A stretch of DNA of 64,000 bases, from positions 23,922,234-23,986,233 of the forward strand of contig CM066914.1 of the NCBI GenBank assembly GCA_033964015.1. The letters run 5' to 3'. Positions within the stretch are counted from its first letter, which is position 1. The number at the start of each line of letters is the position of its first letter. Below the pieces are notes generated by a model. It searched no databases. It was given only the letters and a program-made list of their open reading frames with translations, and had not been told where the DNA came from. The stretch comes from Scolanthus callimorphus (taxonomy: Eukaryota > Cnidaria > Anthozoa > Actiniaria > Edwardsiidae). The position numbers were made by a program, and so were the translations under genes. This document shows, piece after piece, positions 28,101 to 40,100 of the stretch.

Positions 28101-31100
28101 TCGTAATCCGCTCGATAACACAAAAAAATACTCCAAATTTGTGCTCAACTAGCAGTTAAAAGGTTATTTAACAAAACTAGATGATTATTGTGCTCATTTC
28201 GTTTGTATTTGACTGCATTTAAGCAACCTAAATTTGCCTCAAAATCGTTGACACTGCAAACCAACCTCTTTCTCTGACAGGTGCCCCTTCATTGACCCGA
28301 AAATTCTTAAAAATCCGTTCAACGAGTAGCGGTTTGGATTTGAATTAAAGATAGAATATGTCTTATCGCTTTCTCTTTTACCGTTAAACGCTTTCACGCC
28401 TGGAGGAAAATGATTCTGCATGTTATACTTCATTTTTATCCGTCTTCTTTCACGCTGATCGTCGCCATGTTTTTCTCATGGTTTTATATGATTCGGGTTT
28501 CCTGTGGTCCCTCCAAAGTCACGTGGTTCAGCCTTTGCCAGGGTCTCCTCTGGCACGACCCGCCATTTTCAAAACTGACCGAGGAGACCCTGGGAACGAG
28601 GTTGGAAAATAACGCGCCTGGCAGATTACGTTTTCAAAATGGCGGAAATTAATTTATGCAAGGACATGGAGCAAAGAAAACGAGCTATTACAAAGCTTTC
28701 TGACACTCAGAAAGCTCACGAATTCTTCAAAATGGACAAGATATATTTTCCTCACAACTAGGGCGAAGAAATAACCGACTTTTATTAGGAACGTCAACGG
28801 TCGCTCAAGAGTCTTGTGTGATTTACAAGATCAAGACAACTTTTAACAGTTGAAGATCACAGTAAACTCACGAGAGCTTGGTTTTTGCATCCTCTACATG
28901 AGATGAAAGGCGACGAGTCATCAAAAGGCGGCTCTACACGTTGTAGTATCCTTCTGCATGCTTATAAAGTGCCACAGGGAACCTACTCTTCAATATTTTA
29001 GTGACAGCTCTGTAAGAATGACAGAGGCTCAATAAAATCTCTGTCAAACAAATAGCCCTGACCTTCAAAGCGTCGAGGTTCAAGCGAGGAGTTAAAACAA
29101 GGACAAGGGATTCCGTGAATTTACCATTCTCTTCCCCGGTGTATGTTGTTCACGAGTTGTCACAATTGCAATACGTCTATTGTTTAGAAGAATTCATGAT
29201 GAAATAAAAACTGAACACAAAGATGTCCTCTAGGAATGATTTTGTTTTTGCACCAGGTTAAGCCCGGAATAGGCCACGGTCGATCCAGGAATGATGCTGA
29301 TGTAATGAAATTCATACATAAACTGACAGTATTCAAGGAGTCCCTGTGGAAAATCTACAGTGCCTATACATCTGCTTTACCCCTTACTTCACTCTTGGGA
29401 ACAAAGCACAGCTGCTCGGAGATAGTACACTAGAAAACTGACACACAATGGATATTGTTTACCACATATCATGAATGACTTCGATAAAGCTTAGCACCCT
29501 TGATAGGAACGTTGAAACAATATTAGTTCTAAAAATAATAGTAATTTTGTTAATAGCCAGTTTAATTTTGACTAGCCAGTTGTTCTTTACTATTCAAGTA
29601 TTTCTTCACTAAGGCTACATTCATAATGAATAGTAGAGGGGAGGCAGGATCAGGAAAATTTTTATCAGTAAAATGGGGAATCAGGAGATAGATTTCTAGC
29701 CTTGTAGGAGGTGCTATCAGGATCACTTAAAGGTTGGTGTTCCATGCTTTTGGTATTTAAAGCTGTTACCTCCCCTTTGCCACATTATTTTGAATCCACC
29801 AGTTTTTCTTTCTGGATATGGCTTTTGTCCACACTCATCCAGGCAATTTCGGCAAGAAATCCATTATTAATCCTCTCCCCAGAGTGGAAAAAATAAATTG
29901 GTGACAAATCTAATAACGTGTAATCCAGACACTATGAAAACCACTAGAGTGGTAAAACAATGCTTTGAGATCCAGTCCCCAGGCTAATGATTTTCTATAT
30001 TGTTTGGTAACAAACTTGAGATTGCTCACCTACTTTTTGATGCTTATCAAGCAGTAACTCACCAAAAAACAAAACAAGAATACTTTCTCTTTTCTCCTAG
30101 CAAGGCCTCCCAAGCACAGAATATAAATAACTGTGAGATGAAGAGACAGGAAAGTGGAATTTCCAGCTGAATTCCTTGGATCGCCTAGGAGAAACTCATT
30201 GGGTTCAATGCTACTTGAAAAGACAATCATGTGGTACATCAAAACAATGATCACATGGTACATAAAACCATTGGCCTGGGACTGGATCTTGAAGGGGTCG
30301 ATTTACCATGCCACTGATTTCCATAGTATCTGATGATGTATCAAAATAATGAATGAGACAATTTGTTCAGCAAATCAGGATGTAACAAAATCATGGCAGA
30401 ATAAAACAATAATATAAACAATATTGTGTGAAGATGACCATTGGATGCTTGTGGATGGGTGAATTTTAATTTTAATACAATATGACTTGTGGATGGTGAG
30501 TCCACTTTCCTATTGCTGTCACAGTTGCAACTGAACAGACTACTGAATATTATAATAGAGAGAGCTCCATTCATTGTCAGTAATTATTCAACAGGGAAAA
30601 TGGGATCTGTCTGCTATAATTTGGTGTGTTTTTGTTACGAAATCAAGCAAAAAAAAAACATTCAAAATGATTAGTCTTGGTAAATTCACCAATGCCTTAG
30701 GAATGGAAGTCAACCCATTTCTAGCTGCGGCCATGATTACAGCAGATGGAGCACACTCATTGCTCACTACCGATTCCAACCATTATTATAGCTAAAAAAA
30801 TGTCATGCAAGTGGGAAAAACACCTACTCTGCAAGAACATATTTATAGTATAATCATGTAAGCACAGGGGTTGAATGATCCAGGAATTTCAGAAGTTGGG
30901 GGGGGGGGGGGGCAGATAGTGAAAACATGGTACAAAAATGAACAAATTTCCTTCATCGAATACAGTAGATGTTTGGGAAAATCTCCCGTGAAAGGGGGGC
31001 TACAGGCCCAAAGTCAACCATTGCCTTTTTCTTTCTTAAGGGTTTGTGCTAATATTCACTGTAGGCAAGTTCTTATTAGATTGTGTGATTCCAGATAATA

Positions 31101-34100
31101 TCCACCTCCTCCCATTAGTGTACAGGAAAAAATAATATCATAGATTTCTCAAGCTCTTTTATTTACTCATTAATTTTCTCTTTTTGGGATGATATACAGT
31201 ATTGTTGTTGCCATGATCTCCTGAAATTTTTCCAGCATGTTCAACACAGCCTGATACTGCTGTATCAAAGTTGCAGTTCTTGGTGCCTGCTGAAAAACAT
31301 CCTGTAGTGCAAGATCAGAGCTGCTGGCTCCCTCTTATAGCCTTCAATTAAAAGTGTATCCCACTCATTTTCTTCCAGGCTGTACTCTTATACCTTCTAT
31401 ATCATGCTGTATTTCTGGCAATATGTCTGCAATTAAAGCAAAGCACTGCCATTTGCTTCAGCCTGGGGTAAAGAATTTTCTGGTTAATAGTGAAGGAAAT
31501 ACAGCAATTCCATTTAGTCAGCAGTATGACCCCATAACCCAGGAAAGGCTTCAATTAAACCAGCCAATTAGGGCCAAGAAACTAAAGCAATAAAATCTAA
31601 AAATAAAATGTTCTTTCAAGCCAAAAATTGTATAGAGATTTGCTATTTCACTACACTTGGTGCAGGAAAAAAATATCAAGCAATAGGTGTTGATGCAGCT
31701 GTCAAACAACATGCTCTCAAGTTAAATTCCACAAGTGATAACATAAAAACTGCACACCCTAGGATAGAGTGGAATAATGCTGTATACAGTGGAGAAAACA
31801 CCATTTTCATGCTATTCATGAGCAAATCTGCTCACTATGCATTCTCAGGCAATGCTGTTTAATTGTTAGAAAATTGTGCCACTAAAACACAGAAAAAAAC
31901 AATGAGTTCTGACAAAATTTCTATTGTTAATTAATGTACAGGACTGAATAAGGTTCGTATAGAGTCGACATGGCTGAAATCAATAAACATACAGGCCTGA
32001 ATAAGGCTGTATAGAGTGGCAACATTTCTCTATTTTCACCATTTTCATGCTATTCGTAAGCAAATCTGCTGACCATGCATTTGCAGGCAATGCTGTTTAA
32101 TTGTTAAAAAATTGTGCCACTAAAATGCAGAAAAACACAATGAGTTCTGCCAAAATTTCTATTGTTGATTAATGTACAGGAATGAATAAGGTTTGTATAG
32201 AATCGACATGGCTGAAATCAACAAACGTAGAAACCCGAACAAGACTGTATAGAGTGGAAAAATTTCTGAACAAAAAGAAACAAATACAACATGTACTATC
32301 ATTCAGAACTTCAGAGTAGTGAGGATATCGGTCAAAGCAAAAGTGCTCAGAAATCAATTTCGAATAATTATTTCTGGTTTGTCCATATAATAAAAAGAGA
32401 ATTACAGGGTGGCTTGAAGATTATCTATATTTGCTACACTCGTTTGTAAAATATTGTTCTTGCAATGCAAAAATAAAATTCATATCTTCGTGCCACCCTG
32501 TTATTTTCCTCTATGTATTTCATCCGAATATCTCTCTGTTTTGATTGCATTGCTCTGTCAATAATGAGCTCAGTAAAACTGTTGTTGATTTATTTCCTAT
32601 CACTGCAAATATGTTGGTCAAACATACAAGGAAACAGTGATAATGTACCTAAAGAGGCAACAGAAAAAATAATTATTATTAAGGATACTGCTTGTCATCT
32701 TTAACAGACACCTTCTTCTTTTTGGAGTGTGAAAAGGCATGTGACAGGAGGCTTAAATTCTCCTCAACATTCATTTCCAAAATAAGAACCTAGCACCTTC
32801 TTATTTGTTGACTGGGGAAATTATTGCTGAGTGGCATGGGAGAGACAACTTTTTTTGTCCAGGTTTAATGCATGTAACCTCTAGGAGAAGTGCTTGTGGA
32901 ATGCTTCTATTGCATGGGGCATCCAGAGGTTCAAGGGTTTTCCTTCAGTTGGGCACACAGCTGCTCCCATCTAACAACAGTCATATCTCCCTTAAGTGAA
33001 TGCTGTAAAAGTCAAAATAATGTTTGATTGATGAACTAATGCCATTTCAAACTCTTACTACATCACTCCAAAATTCAAGCAAATGATTGATATGTGGTCA
33101 TAGACAGTAGATATATTGAGAGTCAAGCAAAATTAGGTGCAAAATACTCGCTTTGCTTTCGACTGGGCTGTTCTTGACTCAGATGTGAGGAAAATATGCT
33201 TCCCTGCACCTACTAGCCCTTGGGTCTGGGATATTGGCTTGACATTTCTATTGCATTATTTTATTGCAAAAGGAAACTTGTCTAACAAATAAAAACAAAA
33301 ACATTGCAATATTTCCATCATTCTACTTCAAATAAGCTGAAAAGGTAAATCGTATTCTGACAGCAGCGTGTTCGCGGCAGATCGGGAGATCAGGGTTTTG
33401 TGCAGGCCGGCTTTTCATAGGTTTTTCTTTCGAGAAGTAACTATAAGCTTATTCAAGGAAAACAAGAACCGAACAAGAACCGGGTTCAAGCAAGGATATT
33501 TTCCCGTTTCAAAGGAGTTAAAATGGTATTTCTTATTCAAGTACTTTTCAAGGACTTCCAGAACCTGCATACACCCTGAAAACTTCAATGATAAAACGCT
33601 TTTACCTTCTAAATGAAGTTCTTGTAAGTACACATCAAGTTCCTCGATATCGCTCTCCGCCATGTTTCCACTCATCGGTCATATTCAACGACTAATTCCA
33701 GTTTTTAACTACATTCTGATACGCTTTCTTGCCAAAAAACGATGCAGTGATACTTATTGATTACATCTGCAAACGAAACAAGTCATTTTCCCTGAAGATT
33801 CGTAAAGAAAGCGGCTATATTGGTCCAGGTCCAGAAATCGGGATTTTTGACCCAGAAATCGTGTATAATCTGCGAGGCGTCTCTTTCTCTGGTTTGAGCC
33901 TTCCCATGATGCATTGCGAAATCGAACCGTTCCCAAGATGCATTGCGCGCTCGCTACCAGAACACTCGCAAGAGGTTTCTACCAAATAGAGACGCCTAGG
34001 GACGAGGCAGGAAAGAGACGCCTCGCAGATTATACACGATTTCTGGGTCAAAAATCCCGATTTCTGGACCTGGACCAATATAGCCGCTTTCTTTACGAAT

Positions 34101-37100
34101 CTTCAGGGAAAATGACTTGTTTCGTTTGCAGATGTAATCAATAAGTATCACTGCATCGTTTTTTGGCAAGAAAGCGTATCAGAATGTAGTTAAAAACTGG
34201 AATTAGTCGTTGAATATGACCGATGAGTGGAAACATGGCGGAGAGCGATATCGAGGAACTTGATGTGTACTTACAAGAACTTCATTTAGAAGGTAAAAGC
34301 GTTTTATCATTGAAGTTTTCAGGGTGTATGCAGGTTCTGGAAGTCCTTGAAAAGTACTTGAATAAGAAATACCATTTTAACTCCTTTGAAACGGGAAAAT
34401 ATCCTTGCTTGAACCCGGTTCTTGTTCGGTTCTTGTTTTCCTTGAATAAGCTTATAGTTACTTCTCGAAAGAAAAACCTATGAAAAGCCGGCCTGCACAA
34501 AACCCTGATCTCCCGATCTGCCGCGAACACGCTGCTGTCAGAATACGATTTACCTTTTCAGCTTATTTGAAGTAGAATGATGGAAATATTGCAATGTTTT
34601 TGTTTTTATTTGTTAGACAAGTTTCCTTTTGCAATAAAATAATGCAATAGAAATGTCAAGCCAATATCCCAGACCCAAGGGCTAGTAGGTGCAGGGAAGC
34701 ATATTTTCCTCACATCTGAGTCAAGAACAGCCCAGTCGAAAGCAAAGCGAGTATTTTGCACCTAATTTTGCTTGACTCTCAATATATCTACTGTCTATGA
34801 CCACATATCAATCATTTGCTTGAATTTTGGAGTGATGTAGTAAGAGTTTGAAATGGCATTAGTTCATCAATCAAACATTATTTTGACTTTTACAGCATTC
34901 ACTTAAGGGAGATATGACTGTTGTTAGATGGGAGCAGCTGTGTGCCCAACTGAAGGAAAACCCTTGAACCTCTGGATGCCCCATGCAATAGAAGCATTCC
35001 ACAAGCACTTCTCCTAGAGGTTACATGCATTAAACCTGGACAAAAAAGTTGTCTCTCCCATGCCACTCAGCAATAATTTCCCCAGTCAACAAATAAGAAG
35101 GTGCTAGGTTCTTATTTTGGAAATGAATGTTGAGGAGAATTTAAGCCTCCTGTCACATGCCTTTTCACACTCCAAAAAGAAGAAGGTGTCTGTTAAAGAT
35201 GACAAGCAGTATCCTTAATAATAATTATTTTTTCTGTTGCCTCTTTAGGTACATTATCACTGTTTCCTTGTATGTTTGACCAACATATTTGCAGTGATAG
35301 GAAATAAATCAACAACAGTTTTACTGAGCTCATTATTGACAGAGCAATGCAATCAAAACAGAGAGATATTCGGATGAAATACATAGAGGAAAATAACAGG
35401 GTGGCACGAAGATATGAATTTTATTTTTGCATTGCAAGAACAATATTTTACAAACGAGTGTAGCAAATATAGATAATCTTCAAGCCACCCTGTAATTCTC
35501 TTTTTATTATATGGACAAACCAGAAATAATTATTCGAAATTGATTTCTGAGCACTTTTGCTTTGACCGATATCCTCACTACTCTGAAGTTCTGAATGATA
35601 GTACATGTTGTATTTGTTTCTTTTTGTTCAGAAATTTTTCCACTCTATACAGTCTTGTTCGGGTTTCTACGTTTGTTGATTTCAGCCATGTCGATTCTAT
35701 ACAAACCTTATTCATTCCTGTACATTAATCAACAATAGAAATTTTGGCAGAACTCATTGTGTTTTTCTGCATTTTAGTGGCACAATTTTTTAACAATTAA
35801 ACAGCATTGCCTGCAAATGCATGGTCAGCAGATTTGCTTACGAATAGCATGAAAATGGTGAAAATAGAGAAATGTTGCCACTCTATACAGCCTTATTCAG
35901 GCCTGTATGTTTATTGATTTCAGCCATGTCGACTCTATACGAACCTTATTCAGTCCTGTACATTAATTAACAATAGAAATTTTGTCAGAACTCATTGTTT
36001 TTTTCTGCGTTTTAGTGGCACAATTTTCTAACAATTAAACAGCATTGCCTGAGAATGCATAGTGAGCAGATTTGCTCATGAATAGCATGAAAATGGTGTT
36101 TTCTCCACTGTATACAGCATTATTCCACTCTATCCTAGGGTGTGCAGTTTTTATGTTATCACTTGTGGAATTTAACTTGAGAGCATGTTGTTTGACAGCT
36201 GCATCAACACCTATTGCTTGATATTTTTTTCCTGCACCAAGTGTAGTGAAATAGCAAATCTCTATACAATTTTTGGCTTGAAAGAACATTTTATTTTTAG
36301 ATTTTATTGCTTTAGTTTCTTGGCCCTAATTGGCTGGTTTAATTGAAGCCTTTCCTGGGTTATGGGGTCATACTGCTGACTAAATGGAATTGCTGTATTT
36401 CCTTCACTATTAACCAGAAAATTCTTTACCCCAGGCTGAAGCAAATGGCAGTGCTTTGCTTTAATTGCAGACATATTGCCAGAAATACAGCATGATATAG
36501 AAGGTATAAGAGTACAGCCTGGAAGAAAATGAGTGGGATACACTTTTAATTGAAGGCTATAAGAGGGAGCCAGCAGCTCTGATCTTGCACTACAGGATGT
36601 TTTTCAGCAGGCACCAAGAACTGCAACTTTGATACAGCAGTATCAGGCTGTGTTGAACATGCTGGAAAAATTTCAGGAGATCATGGCAACAACAATACTG
36701 TATATCATCCCAAAAAGAGAAAATTAATGAGTAAATAAAAGAGCTTGAGAAATCTATGATATTATTTTTCCTGTACACTAATGGGAGGAGGTGGATATTA
36801 TCTGGAATCACACAATCTAATAAGAACTTGCCTACAGTGAATATTAGCACAAACCCTTAAGAAAGAAAAAGGCAATGGGTTGACTTTGGGCCTGTAGCCC
36901 CCCTTTCACGGGAGATTTTCCCAAACATCTACTGTATTCGATGAAGGAAATTTGTTCATTTTTGTACCATGTTTTCACTATCTGCCCCCCCCCCCCCCCC
37001 AACTTCTGAAATTCCTGGATCATTCAACCCCTGTGCTTACATGATTATACTATAAATATGTTCTTGCAGAGTAGGTGTTTTTCCCACTTGCATGACATTT

Positions 37101-40100
37101 TTTTAGCTATAATAATGGTTGGAATCGGTAGTGAGCAATGAGTGTGCTCCATCTGCTGTAATCATGGCCGCAGCTAGAAATGGGTTGACTTCCATTCCTA
37201 AGGCATTGGTGAATTTACCAAGACTAATCATTTTGAATGTTTTTTTTTTGCTTGATTTCGTAACAAAAACACACCAAATTATAGCAGACAGATCCCATTT
37301 TCCCTGTTGAATAATTACTGACAATGAATGGAGCTCTCTCTATTATAATATTCAGTAGTCTGTTCAGTTGCAACTGTGACAGCAATAGGAAAGTGGACTC
37401 ACCATCCACAAGTCATATTGTATTAAAATTAAAATTCACCCATCCACAAGCATCCAATGGTCATCTTCACACAATATTGTTTATATTATTGTTTTATTCT
37501 GCCATGATTTTGTTACATCCTGATTTGCTGAACAAATTGTCTCATTCATTATTTTGATACATCATCAGATACTATGGAAATCAGTGGCATGGTAAATCGA
37601 CCCCTTCAAGATCCAGTCCCAGGCCAATGGTTTTATGTACCATGTGATCATTGTTTTGATGTACCACATGATTGTCTTTTCAAGTAGCATTGAACCCAAT
37701 GAGTTTCTCCTAGGCGATCCAAGGAATTCAGCTGGAAATTCCACTTTCCTGTCTCTTCATCTCACAGTTATTTATATTCTGTGCTTGGGAGGCCTTGCTA
37801 GGAGAAAAGAGAAAGTATTCTTGTTTTGTTTTTTGGTGAGTTACTGCTTGATAAGCATCAAAAGTAGGTGAGCAATCTCAAGTTTGTTACCAAACAATAT
37901 AGAAAATCATTAGCCTGGGGACTGGATCTCAAAGCATTGTTTTACCACTCTAGTGGTTTTCATAGTGTCTGGATTACACGTTATTAGATTTGTCACCAAT
38001 TTATTTTTTCCACTCTGGGGAGAGGATTAATAATGGATTTCTTGCCGAAATTGCCTGGATGAGTGTGGACAAAAGCCATATCCAGAAAGAAAAACTGGTG
38101 GATTCAAAATAATGTGGCAAAGGGGGAGGTAACAGCTTTAAATACCAAAAGCATGGAACACCAACCTTTAAGTGATCCTGATAGCACCTCCTACAAGGCT
38201 AGAAATCTATCTCCTGATTCCCCATTTTACTGATAAAAATTTTCCTGATCCTGCCTCCCCTCTACTATTCATTATGAATGTAGCCTTAGTGAAGAAATAC
38301 TTGAATAGTAAAGAACAACTGGCTAGTCAAAATTAAACTGGCTATTAACAAAATTACTATTATTTTTAGAACTAATATTGTTTCAACGTTCCTATCAAGG
38401 GTGCTAAGCTTTATCGAAGTCATTCATGATATGTGGTAAACAATATCCATTGTGTGTCAGTTTTCTAGTGTACTATCTCCGAGCAGCTGTGCTTTGTTCC
38501 CAAGAGTGAAGTAAGGGGTAAAGCAGATGTATAGGCACTGTAGATTTTCCACAGGGACTCCTTGAATACTGTCAGTTTATGTATGAATTTCATTACATCA
38601 GCATCATTCCTGGATCGACCGTGGCCTATTCCGGGCTTAACCTGGTGCAAAAACAAAATCATTCCTAGAGGACATCTTTGTGTTCAGTTTTTATTTCATC
38701 ATGAATTCTTCTAAACAATAGACGTATTGCAATTGTGACAACTCGTGAACAACATACACCGGGGAAGAGAATGGTAAATTCACGGAATCCCTTGTCCTTG
38801 TTTTAACTCCTCGCTTGAACCTCGACGCTTTGAAGGTCAGGGCTATTTGTTTGACAGAGATTTTATTGAGCCTCTGTCATTCTTACAGAGCTGTCACTAA
38901 AATATTGAAGAGTAGGTTCCCTGTGGCACTTTATAAGCATGCAGAAGGATACTACAACGTGTAGAGCCGCCTTTTGATGACTCGTCGCCTTTCATCTCAT
39001 GTAGAGGATGCAAAAACCAAGCTCTCGTGAGTTTACTGTGATCTTCAACTGTTAAAAGTTGTCTTGATCTTGTAAATCACACAAGACTCTTGAGCGACCG
39101 TTGACGTTCCTAATAAAAGTCGGTTATTTCTTCGCCCTAGTTGTGAGGAAAATATATCTTGTCCATTTTGAAGAATTCGTGAGCTTTCTGAGTGTCAGAA
39201 AGCTTTGTAATAGCTCGTTTTCTTTGCTCCATGTCCTTGCATAAATTAATTTCCGCCATTTTGAAAACGTAATCTGCCAGGCGCGTTATTTTCTTCGCCC
39301 TTCCCATGATGCCTTTCGCGCTAGCTCGCTCCCAGTCGCTCTCGCCTCGAAAATCACTAGAACGCGCCTGGGTACGAGGCAGGTCTCTTTCTCTGGTTTG
39401 AGCCTTCCCATGATGCATTGCGAAATCGAACCGTTCCCAAGATGCATTGCGCGCTCGCTACCAGAACACTCGCAAGAGGCTTTTCTCTCTGTTTCTACCA
39501 AATAGAGACGCCTAGGGACGAGGCAGGATGTGTAGAATTGGAAACTGGATTTCATTTTCGGATAACTATTATATATTAATAATCAATATTGCGTGATATG
39601 AAGGGATTCGGGGTATCAAGATTTACTGAAATTGTATAACCTTCCATACATGTTTCAAGTTATCGTGAAAGTTCTCGTCCCCAGCTAAGATCAGCGGTAA
39701 CTTGACAGTGAAAACGCTTGTTAGGCTCCATTAATCTAATAATGTGTTACTTCTTTTCTAGTGCCCAGTGCTTCTCCTACAAATTTCCGCCTGGTGAATC
39801 ACACATCCACCACTATCACGGTTGCCTGGAATGGGCTCCCTGTGGACAAGATACGTGGTATTCTGTTGGGTTACCGTGTTGATTATCGCCTTGTGAATGA
39901 CTCTACAACACATTCAACACAAACAGGTCCTGGTGACCTACAGGCCGTGTTAACTGGATTACAGAAGCACCGTCCATATGTTATTACCGTGCGAGGGTTC
40001 ACTAGGATTGGCGATGGACCTGCTAGTCCTGCACTCACGGTTATAACACAGCAAGATGGTGAGATGTAACTGCGTATTTTTATACATCATTAGCACTGTT

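Larger units (their letters stand above)
28605..33887. repeat. Left arm of the giant palindrome
   Basis: Each base p pairs with about 67898-p on the other strand through the whole 5283-base arm. The outer limit is gaaaataacgcgcctg, and at 28604/39294 pairing stops. The inner limit is tgcgaggcgtctctttc at 33871-33887. Content is AT-rich, unlike the flanking cassettes. No transposase, integrase or reverse transcriptase was recognised. Confidence 0.95.
34011..39293. repeat. Right arm of the giant palindrome
   Basis: Reverse complement of 28605-33887, also 5283 bases. Differences found: C4/G5 near 29774 against 38124, T5/A4 near 30035 against 37863, G15/C16 near 30904 against 36993, and T7/A6 near 32850 against 35046. 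All are one-base homopolymer changes that balance out. No substitution was seen where I compared. Confidence 0.95.
26517..39598. mobile_element. Foldback element, copy with 12 kb of nested insertions
   Basis: Inverted ends of about 67 bases: tatcacgcaatattgattat then taatatataatagttatc at the left, with the exact complement at 39531-39598 at the right. The same ends bound a 797-base copy at 44905-45701 in the equivalent intron of cassette 4. Here the element is opened after about 26777 and filled by the repeats and the giant palindrome described below. Confidence 0.8.

Noticed and set aside
28605..39293. Autonomous transposon or virus in the palindrome arms
   Set aside because: No transposase, integrase, polymerase or capsid motif was seen in any frame of the arm; the ORFs are short and unassigned.
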